The notes under the pieces were generated by a model that saw only the letters and a list, made by a program, of their open reading frames with translations, did no database searches and was not told where the DNA came from. DNA of 64,000 nt from Nepenthes gracilis (lineage: Eukaryota; Streptophyta; Magnoliopsida; Caryophyllales; Nepenthaceae), in contig BSYO01000019.1 in the NCBI GenBank assembly GCA_033239525.1, positions 3,849,087 to 3,913,086 of the forward strand, written 5' to 3'. Shown piece by piece: positions 24,801 to 33,177 of this stretch; the first letter of the stretch is position 1, and the number at the start of each line of letters is the position of its first letter. Made by a program: the position numbers and the translations under genes.

Positions 24801-26132
24801 ATACTACCATTGTTGAGTTTTGAAGCCGAGCTAATTGCTATTTGAGGTATTGTTAATTTTTTGAGAAGGTGTGAGACGTATTCAATTGTAAACCCTAACT
24901 TGCACAATTTTATCTTTAAAAAGAGATCTTGAAGGGATAATAAAACCTTTGTATTCATAAAAGAAAGATCATATTTGTTACTCACTCTATGGGGGATATT
25001 TTACCCCACAACATAACTCTCAATAAAGAGACATCTATATTATCATATTGGTGGCACCAATATAGAATATCACAGTTGGTGCAATTATTCAATTTGGTTA
25101 TTGAGCCTATTTTTATTTAAAGTATTGCCCATTTAAAGGAAGACGCAAGATGTCTCCTATCGCTAGCCTATGTCAAGTATAATTTTATCGTCGACAAGAC
25201 GCCCTAATAGTGGAGAAAGTCTTTCCATTTATAAGTCAGATATCACAATTTTATTCAACCAATATCAGATACTTCATCTTACAACAGATATAAATCATAA
25301 GATTAATTGTATTTTTCATATATATAGGTGTTCAACATATTGGAGGAGATATGTTCGTTAGCATTCCCAAAGGTGATGCCATATTCATGAAGGTGAGTTT
25401 GAATTTTCATGACATTTTCTCATTATTATTTGCAATATGTTTGTTAATGTAAGGACCTATATAAAGAAAGAAAGAAAGACCAAAAATAAATGTCCATTTA
25501 GATAATATTTAGCAAAAATAACAATAACATTTTTTAATAATTTTATGACCAAATTTAGTATCTATTACAACATAAATTAGAAAAACCAATATAAATATAA
25601 CATAATATTATTAATTATTGAATTTTAGAGACAAACATTTCCATATAGACTTACTTGGGTTGCCATCCTTTGCTCCTACCTATGGCACACCTAACTCTTG
25701 CTATGATTTACTATTTTTTGATGTAAATTAAATAATATAATATTTATTTCTTGATAGTATATATTTTGTTCTCATTTTATTTTATTTGACCGACCAAATA
25801 TACTAATAGCTAGACATGAATTTCGATAGTGGATATGCCATGATTGGAGTGACGAACACTGCATGAAATTATTGGGCAACTGCTACGCATCTCTTCCCAA
25901 CCACGGCAAGGTCATAGTGTGTGAGTCCATCCTTCCAACGGAGCTGGGAAGCACTGCTACAGCCAAGATACTCTTTCACATGGACACGGTCATGATGGCT
26001 CAACTACCCGGCGGTAAAGAGAGGTCGGAGGAGGAGTTTGAGGGCTTGGCCAAAGCAGCAGGATTTTATGGTTTCAAAGTAGTTTGTTCTGCTTATAACA
26101 TTAAAGTCATGGAATTTTTGAAGCAGAATTAA
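7726..26132 (+). CDS. COMT-like O-methyltransferase, copy 1 (four exons, 16-kb intron 1)
   Basis: Predicted SAM-dependent O-methyltransferase of the plant COMT family, a cytosolic homodimer class that methylates phenolic hydroxyls. Exons are 7726-8144, 24166-24476, 25328-25392 and 25830-26132, all with GT/AG borders and compatible phases, giving 365 residues, the usual COMT length. With no gaps the numbering matches alfalfa COMT. SAM-site residues G208, D231, D251 and K265 and catalytic H269, E297 and E329 are present; the N-terminal dimerisation domain is residues 1-120. Pocket positions differ from lignin COMT: M131, C136, N166, V319 and L324 in place of Asn, Leu, His, Ile and Asn. R140 replaces a Trp kept in the other copies. 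The start is the first in-frame ATG and is conserved among all copies. Whether the 16-kb intron is spliced efficiently is unknown, so this may be a functional divergent OMT or a gene in decay. Confidence 0.7.
8841..8861. repeat. (GA)n microsatellite
   Basis: Ten GA units in the intron-1 segment that copies 1 and 2 share; the copy 2 counterpart near 29286 is much shorter. Confidence 0.85.
8993..10238 (-). repeat. Repeat family B, reverse copy, first part
   Basis: Reverse-complement relative of 5440-7090. It contains an internal direct duplication: the block at about 9541-9960 is repeated at about 10020-10238 and continues at 12731-12935 beyond the inserted solo LTR. Shared landmarks include 'ccatgagaa', 'atcgagtatg' and 'tagagtcata'. 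No coding frame seen. Confidence 0.6.
10239..12730 (-). mobile_element. Solo LTR (2.49 kb) inside repeat family B
   Basis: On the + strand it runs from TGTCACGACCC to GAAATATTACA, so both termini are the TG...CA form typical of LTRs. Flanks are AAACA on the left and AAATA on the right, a likely 5-bp target duplication with one change; the related family-B block at about 9770 reads AAACA without an insertion. It is homologous over its whole length to the LTR at 13620-16063. It contains a CT-rich stretch (11930-12500) that gives spurious Ser/Pro/Arg-rich open frames on both strands, and an (ATT)n run at 12529-12550. Confidence 0.75.
12731..13612 (-). repeat. Repeat family B, reverse copy, second part
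   Basis: It continues the family-B block interrupted at 10238. Its right end, near 13561-13612, is the reverse-complement counterpart of 5581-5660 (gene-like GC-richer segment around 'cctaacccc'). It abuts the LTR that starts at 13620. Confidence 0.6.
13620..16063 (-). mobile_element. 3' LTR of minus-strand gypsy-type element
   Basis: On the - strand the LTR begins TGTAATATCC at 16063. Directly before it (16064-16076) lies a polypurine tract, AAGGAGGGGAAAA on the - strand, and before that a GAGGATAAAATTT motif reminiscent of the polyprotein tail of many plant Ty3/gypsy elements. The LTR is 2.44 kb and is related to 10239-12730 and 21073-22541. It holds a pyrimidine-rich stretch (15270-15760) and an (ATT)n run at 15811-15861. 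Its outer end reads TATCATAG, with the terminal TG lost. Confidence 0.75.
16064..16076 (-). other. Polypurine tract of the gypsy-type element
   Basis: Purine-only AAGGAGGGGAAAA on the - strand directly abuts the TGTAATATCC start of the 3' LTR, the expected site of plus-strand DNA priming. Confidence 0.65.
16517..18932 (+). mobile_element. Solo LTR (2.42 kb) with perfect 5-bp target duplication, nested
   Basis: It starts TGTAATGGCCCAG and ends GGTCCGTCACA, and is flanked on both sides by AAAGG (16512-16516 and 18933-18937). It sits inside the internal region of the 13620-22541 element, so it is younger than that element. It contains imperfect repeats of the type 'ccggtcaac...gttgaccg' (16600-16780), a tract of ~20-bp minisatellite units (17370-17860) and, near 18430, the 'ctgggctttgtagctcac' segment common in plant gypsy LTRs. 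No internal retroviral genes remain, as expected for a product of LTR-LTR recombination. Confidence 0.88.
17370..17860 (+). repeat. Minisatellite of ~20-bp units within the solo LTR
   Basis: About twenty-two diverged copies of the unit 'aactccggcttttgagaaaa' and variants, between 16 and 24 bp each, arranged head to tail. Units differ by single substitutions and by the length of the A run, which points to slippage or unequal exchange. Confidence 0.85.
18938..21057 (-). mobile_element. Internal remnant of the gypsy-type element
   Basis: Non-LTR interior between the nested solo LTR and the primer-binding site. Minus-strand frames are short and broken; the longest (20091-20372) carries a DFDVIL string and otherwise matches nothing I recognise. 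A region of related antisense texture is present at 33178-35975. Confidence 0.5.
21058..21068 (-). other. Primer-binding site (initiator tRNA-Met type)
   Basis: TGGTATCAGAG on the - strand, four bases inside the end of the 5' LTR; this is the usual PBS of many plant gypsy elements. Confidence 0.75.
21073..22541 (-). mobile_element. 5' LTR of the gypsy-type element, truncated
   Basis: Homologous to about 13620-15068, then the match stops near 22541, where unrelated sequence begins. About 1 kb of the LTR (the part with the CT-rich stretch and ATT run) is therefore missing. Confidence 0.75.
22542..24165 (+). other. Distal part of intron 1, no gene seen
   Basis: AT-rich sequence. A local GATGCC/CATCATC-rich block at 22680-23060 has the look of an old repeat. 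The last 45 bases match the corresponding intron end of copies 3 and 4. Confidence 0.55.
24166..24476 (+). CDS. Copy 1 exon 2 (residues 140-243, first base of 244)
   Basis: It starts after acceptor TACAG and ends at donor CCTG|GTAT. It encodes the [11 protein letters not shown] loop, [10 protein letters not shown] with N166 at the place of COMT His166, M180 and H183 of the pocket, and the SAM-binding motif LVDVGGGIG (205-212), with D231 in INFDLPHVI. Confidence 0.9.
24477..25327 (+). other. Intron 2 of copy 1
   Basis: 851 bp, GT/AG. It is homologous in length and content to intron 2 of copies 3 and 4 (about 0.87 and 0.97 kb), including segments around 'caataaagagg' and 'cttgcacaat' that look like a retroelement fragment fixed before the family duplicated. 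Confidence 0.7.
25328..25392 (+). CDS. Copy 1 exon 3 (residues 244-265)
   Basis: A 65-nt exon with acceptor TATATAG and donor AAG|GTGAG, encoding [22 protein letters not shown]. It includes D251 and K265, both SAM-site positions in COMT. It is too short to stand out without its partner exons; the phase fits exon 2 (1 base carried) and exon 4 (phase 0). Confidence 0.9.
25393..25829 (+). other. Intron 3 of copy 1
   Basis: 437 bp, GT/AG, AT-rich. Its 3' end (ttgaccgaccaaat near 25787) has a counterpart just before exon 4 of copy 4. Confidence 0.75.
25830..26132 (+). CDS. Copy 1 exon 4 (residues 266-365, stop TAA)
   Basis: It begins [11 protein letters not shown] with catalytic H269, continues with VCESILP (E297) and [15 protein letters not shown] (E329), and ends VMEFLKQN followed by TAA. 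Residues 316-324 (MDTVMMAQL) are the part of the substrate pocket that differs most from lignin COMT. Confidence 0.92.
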   Translation, partial: WICHDWSDEHCMKLLGNCYASLPNHGKVIVCESILPTELGSTATAKILFHMDTVMMAQLPGGKERSEEEFEGLAKAAGFYGFKVVCSAYNIKVMEFLKQN

Positions 26133-26274
26133 ATTTCACTGAACTAATGCTAAAATATGTTTGAATTTTTAAGGATGGAATAAGAAAGAGAGCAAATTTA
26201 TTTTGTTAGCTGGATGGTTTAATTAGTTTGGTAAATTTCATATGTCAGTCATTAATAATTTGAAATAATATTAA

Positions 26275-26280
26275 AATAAA
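26275..26280 (+). terminator. Possible poly(A) signal of copy 1
   Basis: AATAAA about 145 bases after the stop codon. Plant poly(A) signals are loose and this region is A-rich, so support is weak. The 3' flank up to about 26220 is homologous to the 3' flank of copy 4 (52600-52672). Confidence 0.3.
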
Positions 26281-26459
26281 TTATCTGTTATGAATTCATT
26301 ATCAATGATAGATAACTACTTGTTTTTCACCTCTCATATTTTCTCACATATTTAAATTTTTAAATACTGATAGTGTATAATGCTTGATTTTTTTAATATA
26401 AATTAAGATGCCATTGATTATTTTTTGGTCAATTTAAAAATAATTATGTATTAAAAAAT

Positions 26460-27330
26460 TTAGAGAAAAATTCAGATTTTAGAATAAGACTTAGCACCTA
26501 ATCAACATTTATGCATATTTTTGACAGATTGTGCGTGCCCGATGAGCATATTTGAGAGCTTATGTGTATTTTTAGGAAATTGTGTGACATATGAGGAATA
26601 TCCTTATAGTGGTCATGTGCAGTTTTGACGAATTACACACACTTAATGTGACACTCATGTGAGTCTAAGGATTTGAGTGATATTTTATATATGTTTGACC
26701 AGTGTTCGTGTGCCGATTCATTGAAAAAAGCAGGTCTATACTGTTTTGGCCAATTTTTGTGATAAGGAAAAGGAAATGAGATAGAAAGAGAAGAGAAGAA
26801 TGAGAAAGGAATAGAACAAAGTGGATTTTAAAACTTTATTTTGTCAAGTGAGTTATATACATGTATGCTATTTTTTTCACTTACTTTAAATATATGTGTA
26901 TGTATGTAGTTTTTATCGGTTGTTTTAAAAATTTATTTGGCTTCATCAAAAAATTTAGAGATTTATTTATCTATCACTTAATAAGTAAATATTTTAAAAT
27001 AATATATTTATAAATAAAAATATTTGTAAGAAAAAAGTTGTCAAATATTATATTTAGGCCTTGTGTGTAGCAGTCCATACATATTCTTAAGACTAGACAC
27101 TATTTTGTTATTTATTTAATAATTATACTTTTTATAAGGTATAAAGTTTTATATTTATATTTTTTGAAGTAAAAATTTTATACTTTTTTCACAGAAAGAA
27201 AATTTTTTGAATATTTATTATAGAGTCATTCGATTCAATATTTTAAAGAATTATTCAAAATAAATAAATAAATATAATATATTTGGATATCGTAATGTAT
27301 TCAGACAAATTTGAGGATTATATTTAACAA
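26460..27330 (+). repeat. Repeat family B, diverged and shortened forward copy
   Basis: It parallels 5440-7090 in the same orientation, upstream of copy 2 as the other is upstream of copy 1. Shared landmarks are the purine-rich GAAAGAGAAGAGAAG stretch near 26775, then a Ttttgtcaagtgagttata-like piece and the 'gcatgtat' region, but about 700 bp are missing. The duplication that produced copies 1 and 2 probably included this block. Confidence 0.5.
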
Positions 27331-28057
27331 ATTTGAGGATTATAATCTAATATTTTAAAATAACTTATTTTAACTAATTTTTATTTTTAAAAAATTAATT
27401 AAATTTTAATGAATTATTTAAAATAGATTGCATAAATATTAAAAAATAAATTTTATTCCTGTACTTTTTTCAGTCTATTGCAAATATGGTGAATTAGGTG
27501 ATAGTATTAATTTTCTCGTAATGGTGTTTGCTTGACATGTAAAAAGCAGAGACGGAAAGTGGTGGGCCCGTAGCTATATGCTATGCAAGGCTGTTATTTT
27601 TTTCAGCGTTGAAGGAGGAATAACTTAAAAGTTGAACACCAATCAATTCAATGTGAATTAAATGTGAACTGAAAAACAATTCCTATTTAAATTGTCTACT
27701 ATAATTTAAATTTTTATTAAATTAATTTATTAATAAATGAGTTGGTTTAATCTATAGGTTAGTTTTGATAAAAATTGAGTTTAGTTTGATATAGGCAAAA
27801 TTTGAATATAAATTTATGATTTATAAGTCAAGATCTGATTTTTCAGAATAATTTTTTCAGTGATATATATATATATATATTTGTGTTATGCTGTATTAGT
27901 TTAATTTGATTTAAGTTATTAAATAACAATTAAATAAAAAAATGAAGTTTATATCAAGGTCAAACTACACCATCATTTACTATTTGAGTTGGTTAATTTG
28001 ATTTATTATATCATTTGAAAAAAAAAAAAATTTGTCCGCCCCTAGGAACAACCACAC
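27330..28057 (+). promoter_or_regulatory. Upstream region of COMT-like copy 2
   Basis: 27330-27815 is shared with copy 1. The proximal part, 27930-28057, contains the block 'accatcattt...ggttaatttgattta...' that is also directly upstream of copies 3 and 4. It also holds a (TA)n run at 27862-27880. Copy 2 therefore keeps the ancestral proximal promoter that copy 1 lacks. On the - strand the block includes ACCAAC, a MYB-core-like string, which by itself is weak evidence. Confidence 0.55.
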
Positions 28058-28066
28058 CATATAAGA
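28057..28066 (+). promoter_or_regulatory. TATA-like element of copy 2
   Basis: ACCATATAAG about 105 bp before the ATG, aligned with the TATA-like elements of the other copies and followed by the same 'ctaccactgaaaa' leader. Confidence 0.55.
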
Positions 28067-28102
28067 CAACTTCTACCACTGAAAATTTATTCTCATCCCC
28101 AA

Positions 28103-28157
28103 CCGCCACCGCCTCCTGCTCCTCCTACACCACCACCACCACCATCACCACCACCAA
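28103..28157 (+). repeat. CAC/CCA triplet tract in the 5' leader of copy 2
   Basis: Shorter counterpart of the triplet tract before copy 1, ending at the conserved 'ccaaactaatATGG' start context. Confidence 0.75.
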
Positions 28158-28163
28158 ACTAAT

Positions 28164-28582
28164 ATGGATTCAGTGACAAGAGAGACAAAATTGAGCCCGA
28201 TTGAGGAAGAAGAGGAGCTATTCTCATTTGCTATGGCACTCGTAAATGTGTCGGCGCCAACAATGGTTCTAAAGGCCGTCATTGAGCTTGACGTGCTTGA
28301 CATAATAAAGAGAGCTGGCCCGGGGGCATACTTGTCGCCAGCGGAGATCGTTCCCGAGCTGCCTACCTGCAACCCGAATGCCTCTGTGATGTTAGACCGT
28401 ATGCTGCATCTCCTGGCCAGCTACTTCATCCTCGCTTGCTCCCTTCAAATGCTGTCGGATGGCCGCGCCGAGCGGCTCTACCAGCTTACACCTGTTTGTA
28501 AGTTCTTGACGAAGAATGAAGACGGCGTCTCATTAGCTGCCATTTATCTTATGATTCAAGATAGGGTTCGCTTAGAGAGCTG
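28164..28582 (+). pseudogene. COMT-like copy 2, exon 1 only
   Basis: A 419-nt intact exon 1 ([20 protein letters not shown]...), same length and same phase-2 donor (TG|GTAATT) as copy 1, completing to Trp140. The dimerisation domain, [13 protein letters not shown] and [16 protein letters not shown] are all present with no frame defect. No exon 2, 3 or 4 on the + strand follows before the - strand copies; after 0.86 kb of matching intron the sequence turns into LTR debris. It is therefore most likely an orphan exon. It could in principle splice to exons lying beyond the window only by crossing two opposite-strand copies, which is unlikely. Confidence 0.75.
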
Positions 28583-29440
28583 GTAATTATATACTAATGC
28601 TTCTCTCATTTACTATCTCATATTCTGTCATTTTATTATAAATTCAAATATTATATTATCCCTCAAAAATTTTCTATAATTTTTATTTTAATATTAATTT
28701 TATACTATTAAAAAATTCAATTAGTATATTTTGATTTGTGCAATAATATGGATATAATGCTAGAAAACACTATAAGATAATAGAAAATGGTAGAAGCATA
28801 GTCTATTTTTTTAAAAAAATCACATCTTTATAAAACTCTTTATATAGAATCCATTTGAACACTAAAATGAAGCACATGTTTTTTTTAATATTATTGAGTT
28901 TTAAGTTGAAGCTTATTTCCTTTTGAAATATTGTCCATTATGGGAGAAGGTATGAGAGATTGATTTTTAACCTTAATCCATATGATTTTGTCCTTGAAAA
29001 ATATATCAGTTAGAGCAAGAATCCTTATTAATTATAAGTGAGATATTATCTCTTTACACAATTAATATGAAACAATCTACCTTATAATAAATATAATTTT
29101 CAATTATCTTTATCTAGATAATGAGTGCATTTGTTACTTTTGGAAGACATCGAGATAGAAATTAGTTACATCTATAAATGGAATGAATTTTTACATAGAT
29201 AAATATAGTCTGTCTTTCAATCTTTTATGTTTGTCATGTTTTAAATATTAAAATGTGTCCTCAATTAGAGAAATTTCGAATTTCTAGAGAGAGAAACTCC
29301 TCTCTAAAAATCTCTAAATTTCACAAACCCTAATTTCTTCGATCTCCTCCTTTTACCTTACCCTCTCCTTCCTGGTCATTCCCCCTTCCCCATCCCATCC
29401 CCGCGGTGATGGAGGAAACCTCGAGATGAATGACGGAGGC
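28583..29440 (+). other. Partial intron 1 of copy 2
   Basis: Matches 8145-8992 of copy 1 nearly throughout, ending at the shared 'gacggagg'. The part after about 28790 is not present in the short intron 1 of copies 3 and 4, so it entered before copies 1 and 2 separated. Its end (aaaccctaatttcttcgatc...) resembles a transcribed leader of some other element or gene. Confidence 0.7.
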
Positions 29441-30600
29441 TGATGGGTCCTGATGCCAAGGGCCCACAAAGAGTGGCCTAAAAGTTGAGCTCACGTTCCA
29501 AGAAGCCCACAAGATTGACTTAACCCCAAGGACTAAAGTTGACCCTAGAGGTTCAAAGATTTGGACTCACGTCCCAAAAGGTCCAAGAGTCTAATTTGGC
29601 AAAGAGTCTAAATTAGCCCAAGAGGCCCGATGACAACAGTCTTCATCCCGGGAGGCCAAGGGGGCTGATTTGATCCAAGAGGTTAAACTTGTCTTAGAGG
29701 CCCGAGGCCATGGGCCAGTGTCTAAAGAAGCCCAAACTAGCTGAATTAGTCTAAGAGACTTACTTAGCTTAGGAGGCTTGAGGATATCGTGAAAGGCCAC
29801 ATAGTTTCCAACAAAGACCCAAGAACATGGAACAGAGGACACGACTCTGAAAGCCCGAAGACTCCTCGCTGGCCAAGCTCCTAGTTGAAGCCTGAGAAGA
29901 TCTAACCCCAAGAGTCCGCAGACTTGACGAAGGCGAAGTGCCTTTGTTAAGGAGGAGAACTATGCCTGCTCTCCAACAGTGCTAGTTCAAGGAGAGAAAC
30001 CCAGGATGACCGAGAGCGCCAGCTCATATGTTTCACTCTTGCCAAGGAACACATAATCTCTATAACATGTCATCTACACAGGGAATGATGATCTCCTAAG
30101 CACGTACAGAAGTGACGTCATATCATATATGTGTGCACGCAACTGCCCTGACACCGTAGGCTGGATTGGTGGAGTTGGTGGCTAATTTCCTTGCACATGC
30201 CAACACCACGCGGGCTCATTTCAAGGGCAGATCACCCCTATAAATACCTCATCTAAATGCCTGAGAAAGGGATGGAACTACTGGTATTTTGTATGTATAT
30301 TGCGAGCAGCGCCTAAGAGAAAGACAGAAAAAGAAAAGGGGTGCAAGGAGAAAACTAGATAAGAGAGTAGTGGATGAGATTCCCACGCTTCGCAATTCTG
30401 TGTGTCTATCTACATTGCCACTTCGATTATTTGTAACCCATTCTAAGTGTAGTGGAACCGTTCCGGATTCAACGTCCCGTGATTTTTTTCCTTTTATTAA
30501 AGGAGGGGTTTTTCACGTAAAATTCTCATGCGTTGTACCTCCCCCACTTATTCTTCCTGTCACGTTGTATTCATTAAGCTTAATGCAAAACCACTATACA
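29441..30600 (+). mobile_element. LTR-like element fragment D
   Basis: It starts TGATGGGTCC exactly where copy 2 intron homology to copy 1 stops. It contains a GC-richer 'gaggcc/aagtc' repeat-like front part, a TATA-like CCTATAAATACC near 30236 and a downstream 'ggtttttcacgtaaaattc' stretch near 30508 of the kind seen in the R/U5 part of plant LTRs. The right edge is unclear; no target duplication was found. No retroviral protein is encoded. Confidence 0.55.
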
Positions 30601-30800
30601 CTCAATCATTTTTCTTTAAATTTTAAAACTTAAATCGATACTCGATAATCGAACAGGTGCACTTCAGGCACCAGCCAAATAATTCCAATTATCCTCCAAT
30701 AATTTTCTATTATTAAATTAATTTTTATCACACCCAAATTATAGAAAATAATAAATAAATCTAACTAAATCGAAAAAAATTTGAGATATTATAGAGAATT
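30600..30800 (-). mobile_element. Small fragment of the 10239/13620-type LTR
   Basis: About 200 bp that align with the ends of the LTRs at 12560-12730 and 15890-16063 (shared order: 'tttaaatt', 'gcacttc/gcactcc', 'ggcacca', then an A/T stretch ending near 'gatatt'). Confidence 0.5.
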
Positions 30801-30858
30801 TCATGTTAATTTTTTAACCGACCTCAATATAAATAATTAAGGATATACACAGGACCTA

Positions 30859-33177
30859 TGTGACATACCATATTTTTCACTGAAAATTTGACAAAATTCG
30901 ACTATCATACAGCCATTATACTAATACAACATGTACAAATTCATGTACAATATACAACATTCATATCCACAATTCATCACATAGGATCCAAATGCAATAA
31001 AACTGCACGTGATACTAACCTCATAACTCCGGTATGACATTAGCTTAGAATAGATGCCACTAGGTACCCAACTAATTCACCAACCGCAGTAGAAACTATA
31101 CTACAGATATATCATCATTATATGCGTATATTTATAAACAAATCCATAAGTATACAAGATAAACTATCAGAAAGGTACAAAAGTATGAAATTAAATCCAT
31201 AGGGTCATCTTCTATGTCATCAAGCCTAACTGACTGAAATCCTCTACACCATCTCAACGGGTGTAAACTCGTACTCATCTAAAAAAAGAAAATAGTAAGT
31301 ATGAACTAAATGCTCAGGAAGATACATATGGATAACAAGGAACATATAAATTTCATATTCGAAATCATAATAATGCATATAGGAGGGAATAGAGATGCAT
31401 ATGATAACATAAAATATGATTCAGAAAAGAATACTTTCATAATTCATTCCAAATTTCTTTATTTTATTTTATTTTCTTTTCTTGATCATCAAATCATGTT
31501 GAAAACTTATTTCGTTGGGAATCAGTGCCAATAAGCCTTACTGACTAAAGGTACAATCGGTCATAGTTTGGATTGTGTTTACTTCTACACAATCAAAATC
31601 GATCTCCTCCTATTCAAGACCCAGATGTGGATTGTCTACAGACAATCCCTATAAACAGGGCCAATAGCCACATGCAGCATCAAAGTAGACAATAACCTTC
31701 AACTATAATATACTAAGGTATACTAAAAATATACTATCGATGAACAATCCTTGGTTCAAGTTATTAATTCTTTATTTTATTAGGAAATTATACTCTTAAG
31801 TCCAAAATTCTTCATTCTCACTCTACTAGAAAACAATTTATAAGTCCATAACTTAATTGTACAATATCCCCCCATAATTCCTTTTTCCATAAAGCTTTTT
31901 CAGATACATATTTTCATAATCTCACGAGCTCAAGTCCTCACATGATCATATTATATGCATATTTTCCTTTGGAGTTTAAAAGAATTAGGAAATTCTTTTC
32001 ATATTAAATAAAATAGAATTTTTAAAGATTTCGGACGATAATTCTTTAACAAACGGTTCATAACATGATTTTTAGAGCATATAAAATTAATATATCCATA
32101 ATATATATAAAAATCATCATAAAACTTAAAACATATAAGAAATTCTTACCATCATAAGACAAATTATAACTTTTGAGCTTTCAGACAACAAATTCTTTCA
32201 CAAATACATACAATATAATTTTCAGAGCATAATGCAAGTTAACATATTTAACGTACATGTGGTTAAATATCACTATTCATGTTTGATAATATTTTCAAAA
32301 CACATAAAATTAACATATGTAAAATCTATGTACATAATATCAAATATACAGAGTACCCGAATCCATAAAATTAGGGTTACAAATTTTTAAAGTCGAATCA
32401 TACATAAATTATGATTAGTTCAAGTAAAAACCCAAGGGGGCGCAGGTTAGAGTGTTGGTGTGCATAAAATCAAACAAAACTACCAAATCGGATACCAAAT
32501 TGATGAATTAACATGTTCAAGGCATGGGTAACAATATTTTAAAACCAATTTATCTAAAAATCCTAAAATAAATGAGTAAAATCGTTCAGGCGCCGAGTTA
32601 GGGTTCCACGTTTGAAAATCGATAAAAATTACGAAATCGGGTATGAAATCCACATATGTGCATACTCAAATCATGGGTAATACAAAATATAAACTTTACT
32701 CAATATTGAAATGAGGATATCCGAAAAAATGGAATAAAAGTGTAAAGAAACGAAAGAGAAGAATATAGGTGCATTTGTCTCGATATAATCTATCACTTCT
32801 CTAACTAGCTTCAAACTAAATTCGAACTCGAGAGCTTGATTTGCTCATTCTCTCCCTTCTCCATCACTCTCTCTCTTCTTTCTCACGAAAGCAGGGAGGA
32901 ATGGCCGAAATAAAACCCTCGCAAGTTTAAATCCTGGGGCGACGCTCGAGCGTCAGTGGGCATGTAGTAGGCACACCCATTATGTCTCTAGTGTCCACCC
33001 TGGTCGTTGGTCCACTGGTTCAGGTGCCTACAGTGCCGACTCGAGCACCCGATTGGCTTACTCCGTCGATTCATTCCACAGTCTTGAAACTTAATTTTTT
33101 TATATAAATTAAGTCCAATCTTGATCATATTAATTTAATTATTCACAATTACAATATTCAAAAATCGGTACCTTATA
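30859..33177 (-). mobile_element. LTR of family C, copy C1
   Basis: Related over long stretches to 47439-50230 and 62885-64000 (for example the 'acacaatcaaa...cgatctcctcctatt' region at 31588 and 48498). On the - strand the sequence before it, AGGACGAAATTTTTATAAG, is the familiar 3' tail of a gypsy polyprotein region, so C1 is the 3' LTR of a minus-strand element whose internal part lies to the right. The edges are approximate. Confidence 0.6.

Noticed and set aside
29591..30633. Frames in the GC-richer LTR fragment D
   Set aside because: No similarity to retroviral or host proteins and no splice context; LTR sequence is sufficient to explain them.
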